Positions 11,101 through 24,700 of a stretch of 64,000 nt of DNA are shown here, in pieces. The position numbers and the translations under genes were made by a program. The DNA comes from Eudorina sp. 2006-703-Eu-15. Its lineage: Eukaryota; Chlorophyta; Chlorophyceae; Chlamydomonadales; Volvocaceae. The notes below the pieces were generated by a model. The model searched no databases, had not been told where the DNA came from, and saw nothing but the letters and a program-made list of their open reading frames with translations. Where the stretch lies: assembly GCA_003117195.1 (NCBI GenBank), contig BDSI01000038.1, positions 620,001 through 684,000 of the forward strand. The letters run 5' to 3'. Position 1 is the stretch's first letter. Each line of letters begins with the position of its first letter.

Positions 11101-13600
11101 AGCAGCGTAGCTTTGATATGTCTGTCACTCCCCGGCACATCCGCGTCCGATTGCCTGGAGCCCCAGTCCCGGTCTCCGCGGCCGCGTGACCCCTTCCCTC
11201 GCGATCTATGGTACTGTACCAATTTCTCCGGTCGAACCGTCGCTCTGGCAGCAGCGCAGTTCCAAAATGTCTACCAATTTCCTCTACCCCCCCTTGCGCG
11301 CCCCGACCCGCTGCGCTGCACTGCATCGCCCCACACTGCCCACAGGGTCGCCAAAAAATCAGCCTGGCGCAGCTGTTCCTGGGTCTGGAGCTCGATCTTC
11401 TGCTAGTGGACGTGGTGGGTAGGATTTGGCGGGGGGCCCTGGCTGGGAGACGAAGTGGGCGAGAGGGGTGGCAAGGCCGGCGCAGGGGTGCAGGGTCGGT
11501 CACTGTGCAGCGTCGGTCTTCCTCGCTCCCCCCTGCCCTCCGCCGCCGCGTTCTTCCGCCTTTCAGCCGCAGAGTCACCCACAGATGTGGGGGGACAGCC
11601 GCATTTTCTACCCTGAACCCAGCCCCAACTCCTGGACTCCTGGCTGCCTGCACGTCTCATGCTGTCAACCTGTACCACCACCACCCCGGCACGCAGCGGC
11701 CTTCCTGTCCCCGCTGTAGAATTGTGCCCTGGCAATGCTCGCAGCCATTGTGTTTCCGCCAACGCGCTTGTTCCGCTCGGCCCCGCTCCGGGGGCGCCTG
11801 TATCCGGCGACCCGCGCAGGATGTGATGTTGCTGGGCGATGTGATGGAGTACTTCGAGCGCTACCCGCAGGTACGGTGCCCGTCCGGGCGTGGGGCGCGA
11901 TCGGCGGGGCGGAGGATGGCTGGGTCGGGCAGGGGCGGTGCAGGGACCGGTCTTTTGCCGACGGGGCCTGGGCCAGGCAAATCAGAGAGCGGCTGAGCGC
12001 ATCGCTGCGAAGTCCCCGCAGTCGTTAGTCAGGGTGACTGGGCCGATCCATGTGATCTGCACGGACTTTGTCACTTCGGCACCTGCGGAATGTGGGTCTG
12101 GGCTCCCCCTACGCGGCCCGGATGCGAGCGGGATCAAGCGAATTGTAGCGCCGCTGATTGCACCCGCGGCTTGATCGCGTTGTTAGTTTCTGCTGCTGCA
12201 CGCGACAATGTGCCTCCGACCGTGGCGTGGCCCTGCCTGCCGATCCTTGTCCCCGCCAGGCGGACATCCTGGTCACATCGGACCAGCTGGCCTCCACCCT
12301 GGAGCCGGGGGACACGGGGCTGGAGCTGCCGGAAAAGGCGCAGGCGCCCATGAACATCGGGCTCATGTTCTTCAGGTGAGGAGGCAGCGGGGGTGCCGGA
12401 GGGTGCGGGGGCAGTGGTTTCATGGGTGGGTGGCGCCGTGGCCGTCGCTCCACCGGCGTGCTGCTCTGATGATCTGGGTATGATGTTGGTTGTTGGTGAT
12501 TTGGTTGGTGGTTGTTGCGCACGCATGGGTCGAGGACGGGTCCCAGTGGGTCGAACCATAAGTGGGTCAGTGTCGCGGCGACGCGTCCCGTTGTCGCCCA
12601 TGGGTTACCTTGCCGGTTGCCTCTGCCCAACACCTGGTGAGTTGGCCCCCCCTTTGCCGGGCCTACCGCCAGGTACTCGGACCGCACCGTCAAGTTCGTC
12701 AACAACTGGCTGGAAGCCATCAACGCGGACCCCAAGTACTGGTACGTGCTGGCTGCCTGTAGGGGGGGGCCCGGATGATCGATGCCGCGCGACATGACGT
12801 GACTCGCACTGGCCCGGAGCGGACGGGGTGGGTGTGTGGTTCGCCAGGGTGAAGAATACCCATTTCCGGGCGGGTGTATGCTTTAGGGGGGAGGGGGGAG
12901 AGGTAGCTGCGAGGAGGCTAGTGGGCGACACGGAATTGTGGAGCAGCTGGCGACGTCGCAGCGAGCCAGGAGTAGGGCGGCCGAGACTTAGTGTAGGGGA
13001 CGCCGAATCAGTGCACCGCGCGAGATTCACAGGGACGAAAGTCCGACTGCCGAGTTAGGCTAGGTGCTGGTGTGAGGCCAGGGGCGCCTGGCCACCTGCG
13101 CCTCGCGGCTCTGCCCCGCTGGCGCATGCCATTTGGTGTTGCGGCCTCCTCCCGCACCCTCGCGGGTGAAGGCTGCTGAATGTCGCTGCCGCCGCCATAG
13201 CGAGGTTGTGACGGCCCCGGCTGCCCACCTGACCTCAGGGACCAGAACGCCTTCAACGACCTGGCTCGCTCGGGTTGGGACCCCGTCAACAAGGTAGGGG
13301 CCGAGGCGGGCGTGGGGCCGTGGGGGGTGCTGAGGTTCGGCGGGCGACGTGGGCAGGGGCATGGGCGCGCCCAGGGGCCGAAGAGGGATGAGATCCAGCT
13401 GTGGCCTCAGGGTAAGACTGCCCCGCCCGAGCGCCGAGGGTCGGCTTGCAGCGATTGACCCTCGGACCGCTGGTTTGCGCGCCGGCTGGGGCGTGGGGGA
13501 TCAGTCGTCTCATCATCGTCACCACCACCATCATCATCATCGTCACCACCACCATCATCATCATCGTCACCACCACCATCATCATCATCGTCACCACCAC

Positions 13601-13671
<71 letters not shown>

Positions 13672-16600
13672 CGCCCGGGGGTGTCAACCCCTGGGCAGAA
13701 CAACGCGGCTGTGCGGTTGGGAACTCCTGGGTTTTGATTTGCCATGGCCCCTCATGACCTTGTCCGCTTCTCTTGCTCCTGTCACTGTTAGGTGCACACC
13801 AACCAGAAGCGCGTGTTCATCGGCGCCAACGGCACCCTGTCTGTGGGAGTGCTGCCCGTTGCGTCCTTCTCGGGCGGCCACACCTACTACGTGCAGCGGC
13901 TGTTCGAGGTAAGGTGTGGTATGCGCAGTGGTGTAAGGCCCTGTGAATGCGTGCGGGGGACGGGGGACGGCGCGGGCGGCTTGGATCGGCGCCACACGCG
14001 CGAAGCGACGGAATGGGACTGTCGTTCGCCGGGTCGCCATCGCTGAGACCACACGAAGTGGCCACCCAACTCGCTCTCCTGTATGGGGCCACCCCGCAGG
14101 TCCAGCGCGTGACGCCGTACGCCGTACACTGCACCTTCCAGTACGGCGCCAACCCGGGCAAGCGCAACCGTCTCCGAGAGGCCAAGCTCTTCTTCGACCC
14201 GCCGGAGTACTACACCGGTAGGCACGGCCAAGCGTGGCTGCCGTTCCCGGACCCCTTCTCAATCGCACCACTCAACAGTTGTTGGGCCGTTGCTCTGCCG
14301 CCATGGCTCCTCCTGACTACGGGCCACATTGGGCCTCCTCAAGGCATTGAAGGCCCATGCTCCCCCGGAATTAATTCCTTAAATTTGTACGATGGCATTG
14401 TGTATGTCCTGCTCTCTTACACCAATTCTGTTTCATGTGCTGCACCCGCTGTGGTCCGGATCCAGACGACAAGTTCGTGAGCGTGGAGCTGCGGCGCGTG
14501 CCCTCGGCCACCTGGGAGGAGCACAGCTCCAAGAACAACTCGGCCATGAAGCGATACCACTTCCGGGGTCTCGACATGCAGCTGGAGGCGGTGAGGGCGC
14601 GGGGGGCGCAAGTCTGTATACTTGCGATCTGAATTGCAAATGGCCGCTGGCGGTCCAAGTGGGACTGATAGTTCTTCGCGTTGTCTCGCTTCATCCCCTC
14701 CCAACCCGATCCTTGGCCGGGTCCGTTGGTCGGTCGGGTCCCGCAGGTGTGGCCCGGCGTGCGTGTGGCGGCCATCACCAACCGCACCCTCATCGTGCCC
14801 AAGCTAGCCTGCTACTGCGACAAGTACTGGACGGAGCTGGACAAGTGCCGGGTGCCAGGTGGGTCTGCGGGTCGGGTCAGTCCGCGATGCCGCCCGCCTC
14901 GTCCCATCAACCACCTGCCCCAGGCGCCGCGCCGCTGCCCGGCCCACCCCCCCTTACCCACCCCCCTTGGCCGCGACCCCGCAGGCGCCCACCAAACCCG
15001 CGTTCCCTTCCTGTGCCCCATGGACCACGTGCTGGACCCGATCTTCATGGATGACGGGGCCACCGAGTTCAAGGTAGGGATCCCGGGGCGCGGGGTGGGA
15101 GTATGGTTGTGGGACTTATGGCGGCCCGACTGCACCAGGCTTCGGACCAGAGGCTGCGGGCCTTCGAACGGTGACAGATTGTGTTCACCGGATAGGGCGA
15201 AGTGGAGGTGCACACGGACTCGACGCTTGGGTCTGTGCCCGAAGACACGAACAGACGCGCACGTACGTGAGCCAGCGCAGGACTTCCGCGAAGAACGTGC
15301 GGACCTGTCATGGCGTCCTTGCCAGGGCTTGGGGATTCGATGTATGTTGGCGGCTGTTGGGTGGCTGTTGGAGCAATGGAGATGGTGAGGAAGCTTCGGC
15401 TGTCACCGGTGACCCACAGGGGTCCGCTGTCATATCCTTTATGATGATGGAGATCGGCAGCACGGCACAAACCCCCGGAAGGTCCACCTTGGCCACCGCT
15501 CCCCTAAAAGGGCGTCTTCTTGCCGACGCGTAATGTTTTTGGGCGCGCTTCCTCCTGTCTTTGCTCCGCAGCTCCGGTGGCGCGAGCACTCCTTCCTGGA
15601 GAACCCCCGCTGCCCCGACTGGGTCAGGCGCTCGCGGGTAACCTTCTACAGCAGCCCGGTGAGTGGAGCGGGGGTGGCTGGGTGGGTGGGTGGGTGCGGG
15701 TATAGGAAATTGGTTGACATGTTCAAACTGGAGCGGGGGGGAGGCGCGCGGCGCGCTTCTTCAACGAATGCTGACAGTAGGTGTGGACGGCCTGTTTAGT
15801 GTCCACGTGGCAGGGGGTGCACAGCGGGATGCCAGGTCCGCTGCAGGACCCTGCCTGCGCGGCTCCCATCTGTGCGCCGCTTCCTCCACGCGCTATCGTC
15901 GCCCTGAACCCGCTGCTGCGGTCCCTCACCCCTCGTCCCCGCCCATCCCGCCAACCCGCAGACGGCCACCGCCCCCTCTGAGAAGTTCGTGGTGCAGGAG
16001 GGCGGCCTGGTGGTGGTGCTGCCCGCCAACCTAACGGAGGGGGCCCTCCGGGAAATGCTTGCGCCGTACTCATCGTACAAGGTGCGGCTGGGCGCACAGC
16101 TGGGCAGGGATCTCATGGATACGGAAGCGGTGACGGACCCGCGGTCAGGGTTTTGGACATGGTAACAGGGCAGCCCCCCTCTCTGGGAGGTAATGAGGCG
16201 GACGAGCTCAGCATTGGAGATGCCCGTGGACAGGGCCGTGTGCTGGTGTTCTCTTGTATGGCCGCCAACCGCCCTGCTGTGACTTGAAACCCCGCCTTCG
16301 GCCCCCGCCCTCCTCCCAGATCTGGCACTTGAAGGACCCAGAGAGGTTCTTCGGCGGCTTCGACAACAAGAAGTGAGCGGGCTGGGGGACCACCTGGGAC
16401 GATCACGGAAGTCTCGGAGCCCCGAGTGCCGTAGTAGGGGGGCTCTCAGTCGGGGGCTGCTGAGTGGAAGGGGCCCCGACCGCAACCTGCCTCGGCGAGC
16501 GTGTCGGATTGCTGCCAGCCCAATCCGACAGCCAAACGGCCTCGCCGCGATCCCGCAGCGGCGGGTGCTCCTTCAGCTGCTTGCCTCCCTTCCCGTGGGA

Positions 16601-17389
16601 GTGACTAGATTAGGGAGTGGGTTCGCCGGGTCACATCGGAACTTATGGTGACGGTCTGGCACGGGCAGACGGCCCCGTTGTCCGACGGCATGACCAACCG
16701 GCCCGGGTTCGTCGCTCCTGTCGCTGCTGCTGCTGCTGCCGCTGCAGCCTGGCTGAGTCCGTGGAGGCCCGCATCCGACACCTCAAGCCCCACATGCCGC
16801 CGGACCCTTCGCCGCCGCCGCCGCCCAACGGCACCGCCGTTGCCGCACCCGGCCAGACCTCAATCACGGGCGGCGCGGCTGCAGGCACCGCCGCGGGTGG
16901 TGCGACCGCTGCCACGACTACCGCCGGGGGTGCCGCTGCGGGGACGGGGGCGGCCGCTGCTGGCACCAGCACCGCCGCTACGACGACCAGTACGACCGCC
17001 GCGGCGCAGGAGACTGCAGGCGCAGCTGCTCAGGACGCGCAAGCAGGTTGGTGGCTGGCTGGGCCGCTGCCTCCTGGGCTCCCGGCATGCCGACGAGCCT
17101 GTCTGTTGAGGGTCAATCCTACTCTTCCTACAGCAGTAGTGGAGGCAGAAGCGGTCATCTTCGGCGCGTGACCGGCCTTCCATGTTGGGCGAGCGGCTGG
17201 GTTATGTGCCCAGTTACCGAAGTGCTGTACTGCTGTTCCTCCTCGTCGGGGATCGTGGTGTGGGGCCCTCGCTGCGATTCCCTGCTCCTGCCCGGCTACT
17301 CCCGAAAGGATGCACTCCCCGACGTGCGTCGTTGGCAAACCCTCGCCTGCCCCATCGCAGGTCACCTCGCGGCGATACCGGAGCGGTGA
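8152..17389 (+). CDS. GT77 arabinosyltransferase, XEG113/RRA type
   Basis: Golgi type II glycosyltransferase that adds arabinose to hydroxyproline-rich glycoproteins, the wall and ECM proteins of volvocine algae (role from the family). Exons: 8152-8223, 9246-9478, 9724-9785, 10535-10692, 11346-11414, 11820-11870, 12260-12375, 12673-12741, 13239-13293, 13792-13908, 14100-14217, 14466-14590, 14747-14858, 14985-15073, 15572-15658, 15962-16081, 16320-16372, 16748-17046, 17361-17389. All phases agree, giving 677 residues against roughly 640 in the plant enzyme. Family landmarks are TWANYALWDFV, GLDNYLVGAMD, FHKMGRQKISL, the catalytic DxD in LLLVDVDVM, WDQNAFNDL, the HTTFQY-like HCTFQYGANPGKR, DPPEYY and REHSFLENP. 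Exon 1 encodes a signal anchor (MILGALAIVFLLFA) but needs a GC-AG donor, so it is the least certain part. The last two exons add an Ala/Thr/Gly-rich tail. TGTAA at 18146-18150 may be the poly(A) signal. Confidence 0.9.
13511..13671. repeat. CAT trinucleotide / 24-bp compound repeat in GT77 intron 9
   Basis: Four copies of a 24-bp unit (CGTCACCACCACCATCATCATCAT type) pass into a pure (CAT)n run of about 25 triplets. It lies within the 498-bp intron between exons 13239-13293 and 13792-13908. Open frames across it (poly-His, poly-Met, poly-Asp) are shadows, not genes. Confidence 0.95.
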
Positions 17390-18707
17390 ACACAGCCGCT
17401 GCGCCGGGATGGTTCACGGGTACCAGCAAAGTGAAGAGCCGGGCCGCGCTGAGTTCAGCCAGTGTTTGTTTACGCGCGGGGTGGGGTTCTGGTTGCGGTA
17501 CATGTCGTGGCATACGAACGCGACGGGGTCTGTCTGTGGGACGCCTGCTTGTGTGCGATACCGCGCGATATATACGATATGGGTTTTGACCGAGAGGCAG
17601 GCGGAGTTTAGGGTCATGGAGGAGAGGCAGGCGTATTCACAGGCCACGGGGGGTGATGAGGGCGGAAATAGGAGGAACAGGCTGAGGAGCCGAGGCGTGA
17701 AACCGATTCCTGTGTTTGACAGTGCCCCCGTTTTGAGGTGGTTGTGCCGTTGTACCCACTATATCCGCGGCGGAGCGAGTGCGACACGTGTCATGTCAAT
17801 TGATGAACTCGTGACCCCTGTTGGCGTCCGGACGGAGTGGCGGGCTCCGTAGTCGACGAACCTGGCCATCCATGCGATGAATCGGAAGATCGTTGCGAGT
17901 TGAGGAGGCACTTGTTGGAGGTGGTAGGTCGGTACTGTACGCACTTGTTGGAGGTGGTAGGTCGGTACCCGCGGCAGGCAGGCAGGCAGGCAGGGCCCCT
18001 GGAGAGCCTCCGGACAGGGCGGTTCTGCTGCACCGCACGCGTCCGCGCCTTCACCCCTAGAGTTGCGATCGCCCCGGGTGGCGATGGGTTCGGTGGTTAC
18101 CTTTTATGGATGCGCGTCCTCACCACGACCACCACCTCTTGCGCGTGTAAACGCCAACTTTTAGACACGTGTCATCCGAGCAGACGAGATCTCAGTCCAG
18201 CATCCCGCGCTTCACGCAGGCAGGCGCATCCGCTCCGCTTTTGATGCGCTCTTCCGTTCTTCTCGTTCCGGCCTTGGCAGATACGAGATACCGGACACCC
18301 CAGGCCTGACTGGTTGCGGGAAGGAAGAGCTGCCAGCACACGGGCCGGTGCAGCCGGACCGCCAAGCGCACGGACGAGCCCACTGGGATGCGCACGGTGG
18401 CCGCGACGGTATACATGGCCTCCTGTACGCGCCGCGCCTGACGGGCAGCACACGCGCAACCTCCTGGTCATCGACCAGGTGACCGCCGCACAATCCGGGA
18501 CCACCCGCCTCTCTTCACCCCAACCGGACCGAAGCTAGGTGGCCTGCATTCGAACACCTCCGAATTCGCCGACGAAGAGCCGTCATCTCGCACCCCGCCC
18601 CCCTTCACGATCTGCAGAGCGCACCGATTTCCGACCAGCAACACAGACCACCGCCCTCCATGGACCGCCGGCTCCGCATCCCTCCCTCCCTCCCCGTCAT
18701 TGGCTCG
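17390..18707. other. Intergenic region between convergent genes
   Basis: This stretch lies between the stop of the GT77 gene and the stop of the beta-lactamase/thioesterase gene on the other strand. It probably holds both 3' untranslated regions. I found no exon with family support. Confidence 0.6.
17908..17992. repeat. 28-bp direct repeat followed by GGCA repeats
   Basis: A 28-bp sequence beginning GCACTTGTTGG occurs at 17908-17935 and again at 17941-17968, five bases apart. A short (GGCA)n run follows at about 17973-17992. It lies downstream of the GT77 stop, in the probable 3' untranslated region. Confidence 0.85.
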
Positions 18708-21700
18708 TCACCCCCGGGGGTACATGGGCGGCAGGTGCAGCGTCAGCACCGGCCCGGTCGCGCCGGCCCCGCCCCCGCCGCCTCCCGCCCCCACCGCCGA
18801 GGCCGGCCTGCTGCCGCCGCCGGCCCGGCCCGCTGCGGCCGAGCCCGCCCAGCGGCCGCCCGCCCGCTCGGGTCGCAGCTTGGCCAGCCAGGGCACGTGC
18901 ACCGACATCTGGCGGCCCACCCCCCCCGTAATTGCCGCCACCACCTGCCCCCGGGTCTTGCGCTCCTCCAGGCAGTGGTAGTCGCCCGCGACCGACTGGA
19001 AGCGGACGGGGCCGCTGGTCATCTGGTCGCGAAGGGACATCGGGACGGGGGCCACGTGGGGTGGGGTATAAGACACTGGTAGACATTTCAAACACATGGG
19101 GTGGGGGGCCACGTGGGGTCGGGGGGCACATGGGGTGGGGGGGCACGTGGGGTGGGGGCTGTATGCCGGTGGTGATGGCCGAGGTGGAGGGGGAGGTGGA
19201 TGTGGCGCATGCGGGCATGGGGATGAAGGTAAGGCGTGGGGTTGGACGTGGTGAGCAGTGAAGCACCGAGACGCGCATGCGCCCTGGCGACCTGCGCCTC
19301 AAACACCCACAGGCACGGATGAGGCACGGTACGCGGTGCGCCTTGTGGGGCCCCTGCCCCCCTCCCTGCCCTCGCGCGGGTGATACCTGCTCCCAGCCCG
19401 CCGTATGTGCCGGGCTCAGCGCCGTCTCGCCGTCCGGTGTGAGGACGGTGATGGGGCAGGAGAGCAGCCCCTGGCTGAGAGTGGCCTCCTCATCCGCCCT
19501 GCACCACGCCATGTACGGTAGTTACACGTCAGCACCACGATTGCATGCATGCGGTCATCAGTATCGTACAGTCAACGGGGCCATGTTCAAAGTGTCTGCA
19601 CGGAAGGCTTTCCTTCCGTGCCACCCACAGCCACCGCATCGCGGCGCAGGTGCTTGCTCAACCTGGCCTGCCTGGCTACGCATCCAGCCAGGCAGCGGGT
19701 CCGGCAGTCCGCTGGCGGTCCCCCGGGCAGCGCGCCCTACCCCAGGCCTCGCCTGTTCTGTACGCTGGCGAGCACGGCCGCCACCGAGGGACACAGGCTG
19801 GGCGCCGGCGGGGTGAAGGTGTAGCGCATCTCCGCCTCTATATCCGCCCGCAGCAGCGGCAGGTGGTCCTGAGGTGCTCATGGCGGGATCAGCACAGCGA
19901 CCACACGGCCGGACTTGAGGACCACGGAACGGAACGTCAGGGGGGTGGTTGCCTCGACTAAACCCTTAGCGTTATGGGACACTCAAACCCCCGATGGAAC
20001 TGCCCTGCGCCTTGCACATAACAGCGGCAGCGACCACACCTTCGCGCGGCCCGGCACTTGCAAGCAGGCAACCACCGTCATCATGCGTACATGGTACGTA
20101 TGATATGACGGTGGTTGCCTGCCGTACCGCACCCACCCACCCACCAGGATGGCCTTGATGTCGTGGCGCAGCTGGCGGGGGAATCGGGGGTGGTTGCGGC
20201 AGGCCGTGATGAACGCCTCGTCCGGCAACTCGTACATTTCCGGCGGGTCGGCCGCGGGCGGCTGCACCACCTGCCCGTCCAGCATCGGCTGCGGCGGCGA
20301 CTGCTGCTGCTGCTGCTGGCCGTGCTGCAGAGCGGGCAGGCCCCAGGTCTCGAAGCTGCGGGGGGGCCACGGAGGGGAGCCATCATAAAAGGTCACCGGC
20401 GGGCCGGAGCAGGGCCCCAGAGGAGCGGTGCAACGCGGGTTGGGAGGATCCAAAACGCGACCATCCTGCTTTTGGCTCCCCTGGGTCTTCCAGGATGTTG
20501 ACCGATTCGTCTCCCTGGCCCCCGAGCTGCAGCACGCAGCCTGCCTCATCAAAACCCGTGACCTTCAAACAGCTATCGGCGGCTGAGCGCAGCCCAGTCG
20601 CGCCCGCGGCCGCGGTCGCACCGTTTGGAGCCGTCCCCACCGGCGGTGGCGCCCCCCGCGGTGACGCCGCCCCGGCTGGGGAAACAGCTGGGTGCGGCGC
20701 TAGCGCACACGAAGAGGTGCAGCGGCTGCCGCTGGAAGAGGGACTCCAAACGACGCGCCACCTCGAAGGCCCACAGAGCCCCCAGGCCATGGCCGAAGAG
20801 GGCCAAGGGGGCATCGGCCGGCAGGCCCGCCAGCAGCGCCGCCGTCGCGGGGCCCACCAGCTTTGCTATCCGGTGCTCGCACGGCTCATGGCGGCGGGTG
20901 CCATGACCGGGGGCCTGCATGCAGTGGATCTGCCGGGGGGAAGGGGGTGGGAGGGCGTTGCGGGGCGGTGGCTTGGCAAGCGACAGGCGGGCGACAGCGG
21001 TGGCAAAATGGCGATTGGCGGGTGTGGTAGGGAAGAAGCCCACAGCGCAGCCATCCAGCGCAGTGAGTGGGAGGGAGGGTGGGCGGGTGCGGCGGAGAGT
21101 GGTGTGTGGCGTGGTGGCGAGGAGGAGGAGGCAGTGGTGCGCCTGCCGCACCCACCTTGATGTAATCGGGCAGCGACAGCGGCCAGCCGTCGAAGTAGGT
21201 CCCGGGATTGACGCAGCAGGCGGGCGGGAAGGCCACTAGGTGCACGATGGCGTCCTGCCGGGGAGGCGGTACGGCTGCCAGCCAGGAGCGTACGACAGAA
21301 CGTTGCAGCTCCGCAGGGCGGTACCTCGCCAGCAGCTTGGATGCGACCTGCGGCGAGGCATACAGACGGACAGACATTCCCGCCTCAGGTCTTCCGGTAG
21401 GCACACAGAGCACGGGTTTCCCCACCGTGTCTCCCGGCAACGGGCCGAAGGTCCGCGTCTAAACATGTCGTTGCGGCCTCAGACGTCCTTGACGACTCCG
21501 CATGTCTCACAAGTACCTCCATCCACCTCCCGGCCCTGTTTCCAACTCAACTCGCCAGCTGGGGGCGCTGCGGTACTCAGACCGTCGCGGCCTCCCGCGC
21601 ATCCCCGCCCCCGGGCAGCTTGGATCCTCGGCAGCCACCGATCCTAACCCCCTTAGCAACCCTAAGCAAACCCAAATCTACACTCTACTTGGACTAAATC

Positions 21701-24700
21701 TAGGTAGCTGAAGTGAACGCCTTCTCGTTGTCTCCAGGCCTCGCCCGGTAGCACCTGCCCTCACCTCCCAGCCCGGAACCCGCCCTGTCTTTTGCCCCTC
21801 GGGCACGCCCTCCCGTCAGCCCCCGATCCGGTCGGTTCCGCGGAAACCCATCCCGCACCGCCTCCCGAACCGCCCGTCACGCCACGCACGTTCCGACAGA
21901 ATGTCGTCCCCTCCGGCCCCGCCGTGTTGCACGACACCACCACCGCCAGGCCGCCCTCGGGCGCCACCAGCAGCAGCGAGGGATGCCCAAGGTACGGCGC
22001 CCCCTCACCGCCACCGCCACCGCCAGCCGCGCCTCCGCCTCCACCGCCGCCATCATGGGCCGCAGGCTGCCCTTGCTGCTGCCCCTGGCCCTCCTCCTGT
22101 CCCTCATGCAGCGGCACCATCTCGTCCTCCTCCGGGTCCAGCTCTGAGTCAGCCCGTGGATCGGCCAGCGGCTGCTGCTGCTGCTGCCCCCCGCTGGCCA
22201 GGTCCTGGGCCTCCTCGCCGGCTGGGTGGCTGCGCGCCTCCTGCGCCGCTGCCTGGGCCGCCGCCTGGGCTGTGAGCACCCTCTCCCGGGTGCTGGGTGG
22301 GGCCGGGGGGCTCTCGCAGCTCACCACGCGGTCCCCGCTGTGGCTCAGTCCCAGGGACACCAGGCCGCCGTACGCCACGCCCACGTCCTGCGGCGGACCG
22401 GATGCGGGGAACCGGTGTTGATGGGGGTTGCGGACGAGCAGGCCACCAGGGCGGTGTGGCGTGGTGTGGTGAGGTGTGGTGAGGTGTGGTGTCTATTGTG
22501 GTGGTCAACCGGTCATGACACGGATGCACAGGTGCGCAACGAGGCGAAAGGGCGGGGGTGAGGGGACGGGGGACGGGGCGGCGTCGCAGTGGCGGGCGGG
22601 TCGCGTGCGGCGCTGGTCAGATCGGTGGAGATCGGTAGGAATCGGTTGATGCAGTCGCCCACCGTGTGCAAGGGGTGCGGTCCGATTGCTGAAGAGGATA
22701 TCCGGCTGGCTGATATTGGCCGCAGCGCGGGCTGAGGGCAGGGGCCCAGGTCATGAGGGTGGGCAAGAGTCACTCCCAGGGGGGCCCCTCGGAGTGAGAC
22801 CGTACGATACCTGATGTTCTCACCTTGATGAAGTCCGACAGACGTATGTCGTACAGGTCTGGTCGTACGGGCAGGGGAGGCGGAGAGGGACAGCGTCGTC
22901 GTCAGCACCTGCTAGCGGCGGTGTGGCTCGCAGACCGGCACGCGCCCCTCCGGGATGGCCCCTACTCCTGCCCCCTATCAGCAGCCGCCTCTACAGCACC
23001 CAACCCCAGGTGCATCTATCTGGCTGCGGCGCGGGGCCCGGGCGTTGGGCCCTTGATTGCCCCCCGGTGTCTGCTGTCGGGATCCGCTGGAACATGCCTG
23101 TATGTATGCCTCAAGAGCAACGGCGGCGGAGACGGATGAGCCCAGAGGCGAGATCGGGGCGGCGCAACAGAGCGGGGCCGCTACGTACCCAGCCGTGCCT
23201 ACGTGTGGCGGTGCCCTGCCCTGCCCTGCCCTGCCCTGCCCTGCCCACCCTGCCCTCCCTTGGGGCACCAACCCACTTTGCAACAGACTGCGCCCGATGC
23301 CCCCACTGCCCGCCCCGTCCTGTTCCCCGGCAGCCGCCGAGTTGTGCAGGAACAGCGGCAGCAGGCGCCCGATGTCCGCCGCGGTGAGGACAAGACCGCC
23401 CACGGGCGTCAGCGCCGGCGGGTCGTACCGCACCAACACCCTGAGGCACAGACGCGGCCGGGCGAGGCGGGTCGGGTCGGGGCGGGGTGCGGTGAAAGCG
23501 GCGGCGCGCCTCGTCGACGCGACCGCGCTTGGGATTGAGGGCAGTATACATGCCGCGATGGTGGTTGGGTGGGGGGTGTACAAGCACCTCAACCAACCTT
23601 CCCCACCCTCCCAACCCCGCAGCCCATCCAGGCCACCGAGCCCTGGGTCAGGCCCAAGCCGTGTCCCTGCTTCCTTCCCCACCCCCGCTCCGCCCCTCGG
23701 GTGCCTCCCGCGGGGGCGCCGGGACGTACTTCTTCTGCTCCACCGCGGCGGCTGACCCGGGCTCCTCCTCTAGGGAGGAAAGTGTCTCCGCTCCCGCACC
23801 ACTGGCGCCTGCGCCTGCGCCTCCGCTGCAGAGCGCCAACCCAGACGGGGCCTCCGCGCCCCCACCTCGGAGCTGCTCCAGGTCCTGCTGACTGACGTAC
23901 GCGAACAGCCCCGGGGACCCCTCGCCGCCAGCCTCGGCGTCCGCTGATGCGCATCCGCCTCCGCCGCCAGTGGGGCTCTCCCCGGGCTGCGGCTGCAGCC
24001 TGACGCCGAGTGGGTCCAGCAACACATCCTTAACGTACGAATCGTACGACTCGCCCGTCATGTGTTCGATGATCGCGCCGATCAACATGTAGTCCACGTC
24101 TTGCGGCCTGCCAGGGCGGTGGAGATCGCGTGAAAAAAGGCAGCACCCCACATCGACGTTCCCAAGGCAGTCATCGCAAGTACGGGTCTAACTGCCGGCG
24201 TAATCCATGCAGCTGACGGTGAAGCCCTTGCTGCCCGGCATCCGCTCGTCCCAGGGGTCCGTACCTGTATGCCCCCGGCAACCTGGCGCCGTACACCTGC
24301 TGCGCGAGCAGGTACGACATGACGGGCGTCGTCCCGCCCCGTCCGCTGGCCTGCAGATCAGAGCGTACGTGGTGTACGGCAGTCGGCGGACCGCGGCGTT
24401 GGCTTGTGGGTACGTGTTGGGCAACGGCAGCTGCCAGCGCGGCGATCCCCTGAGACCCACTGTACGACTGTCGTACCGCCGCACCCGTCACCTAGAGGAT
24501 GACAAACAGGGCAACCCCGCTCTGAGTCGCAGCGGCAGCGACCACCCATGACTCCCCCTGTGTCAGGCGTCCGGACGCGATTCCGTCATCCTGACCCGTG
24601 GGTCGGGAGGGCTCACCGAGCTCTCCGCAGCGAGGTTCTCGCAATTTCCGGCCCCGCCGCGTCCGCCGCCATCGCCCTCCGCGCCGCTGGCACCGCCCGC

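Noticed and set aside
10531..11653. Minus-strand ORFs over 180 codons opposite the GT77 gene
   Set aside because: They are antisense shadows of GC-rich exons and introns.
13286..13912. Poly-His, poly-Met, poly-Asp and poly-Ile open frames
   Set aside because: They are the six readings of the CAT array in a GT77 intron. Flanking GT77 exons fit across it.
18697..19512. 271-codon minus-strand Pro/Gly-rich ORF
   Set aside because: It runs in the wrong frame through thioesterase exons and the G-rich intron. The thioesterase frame has family landmarks.
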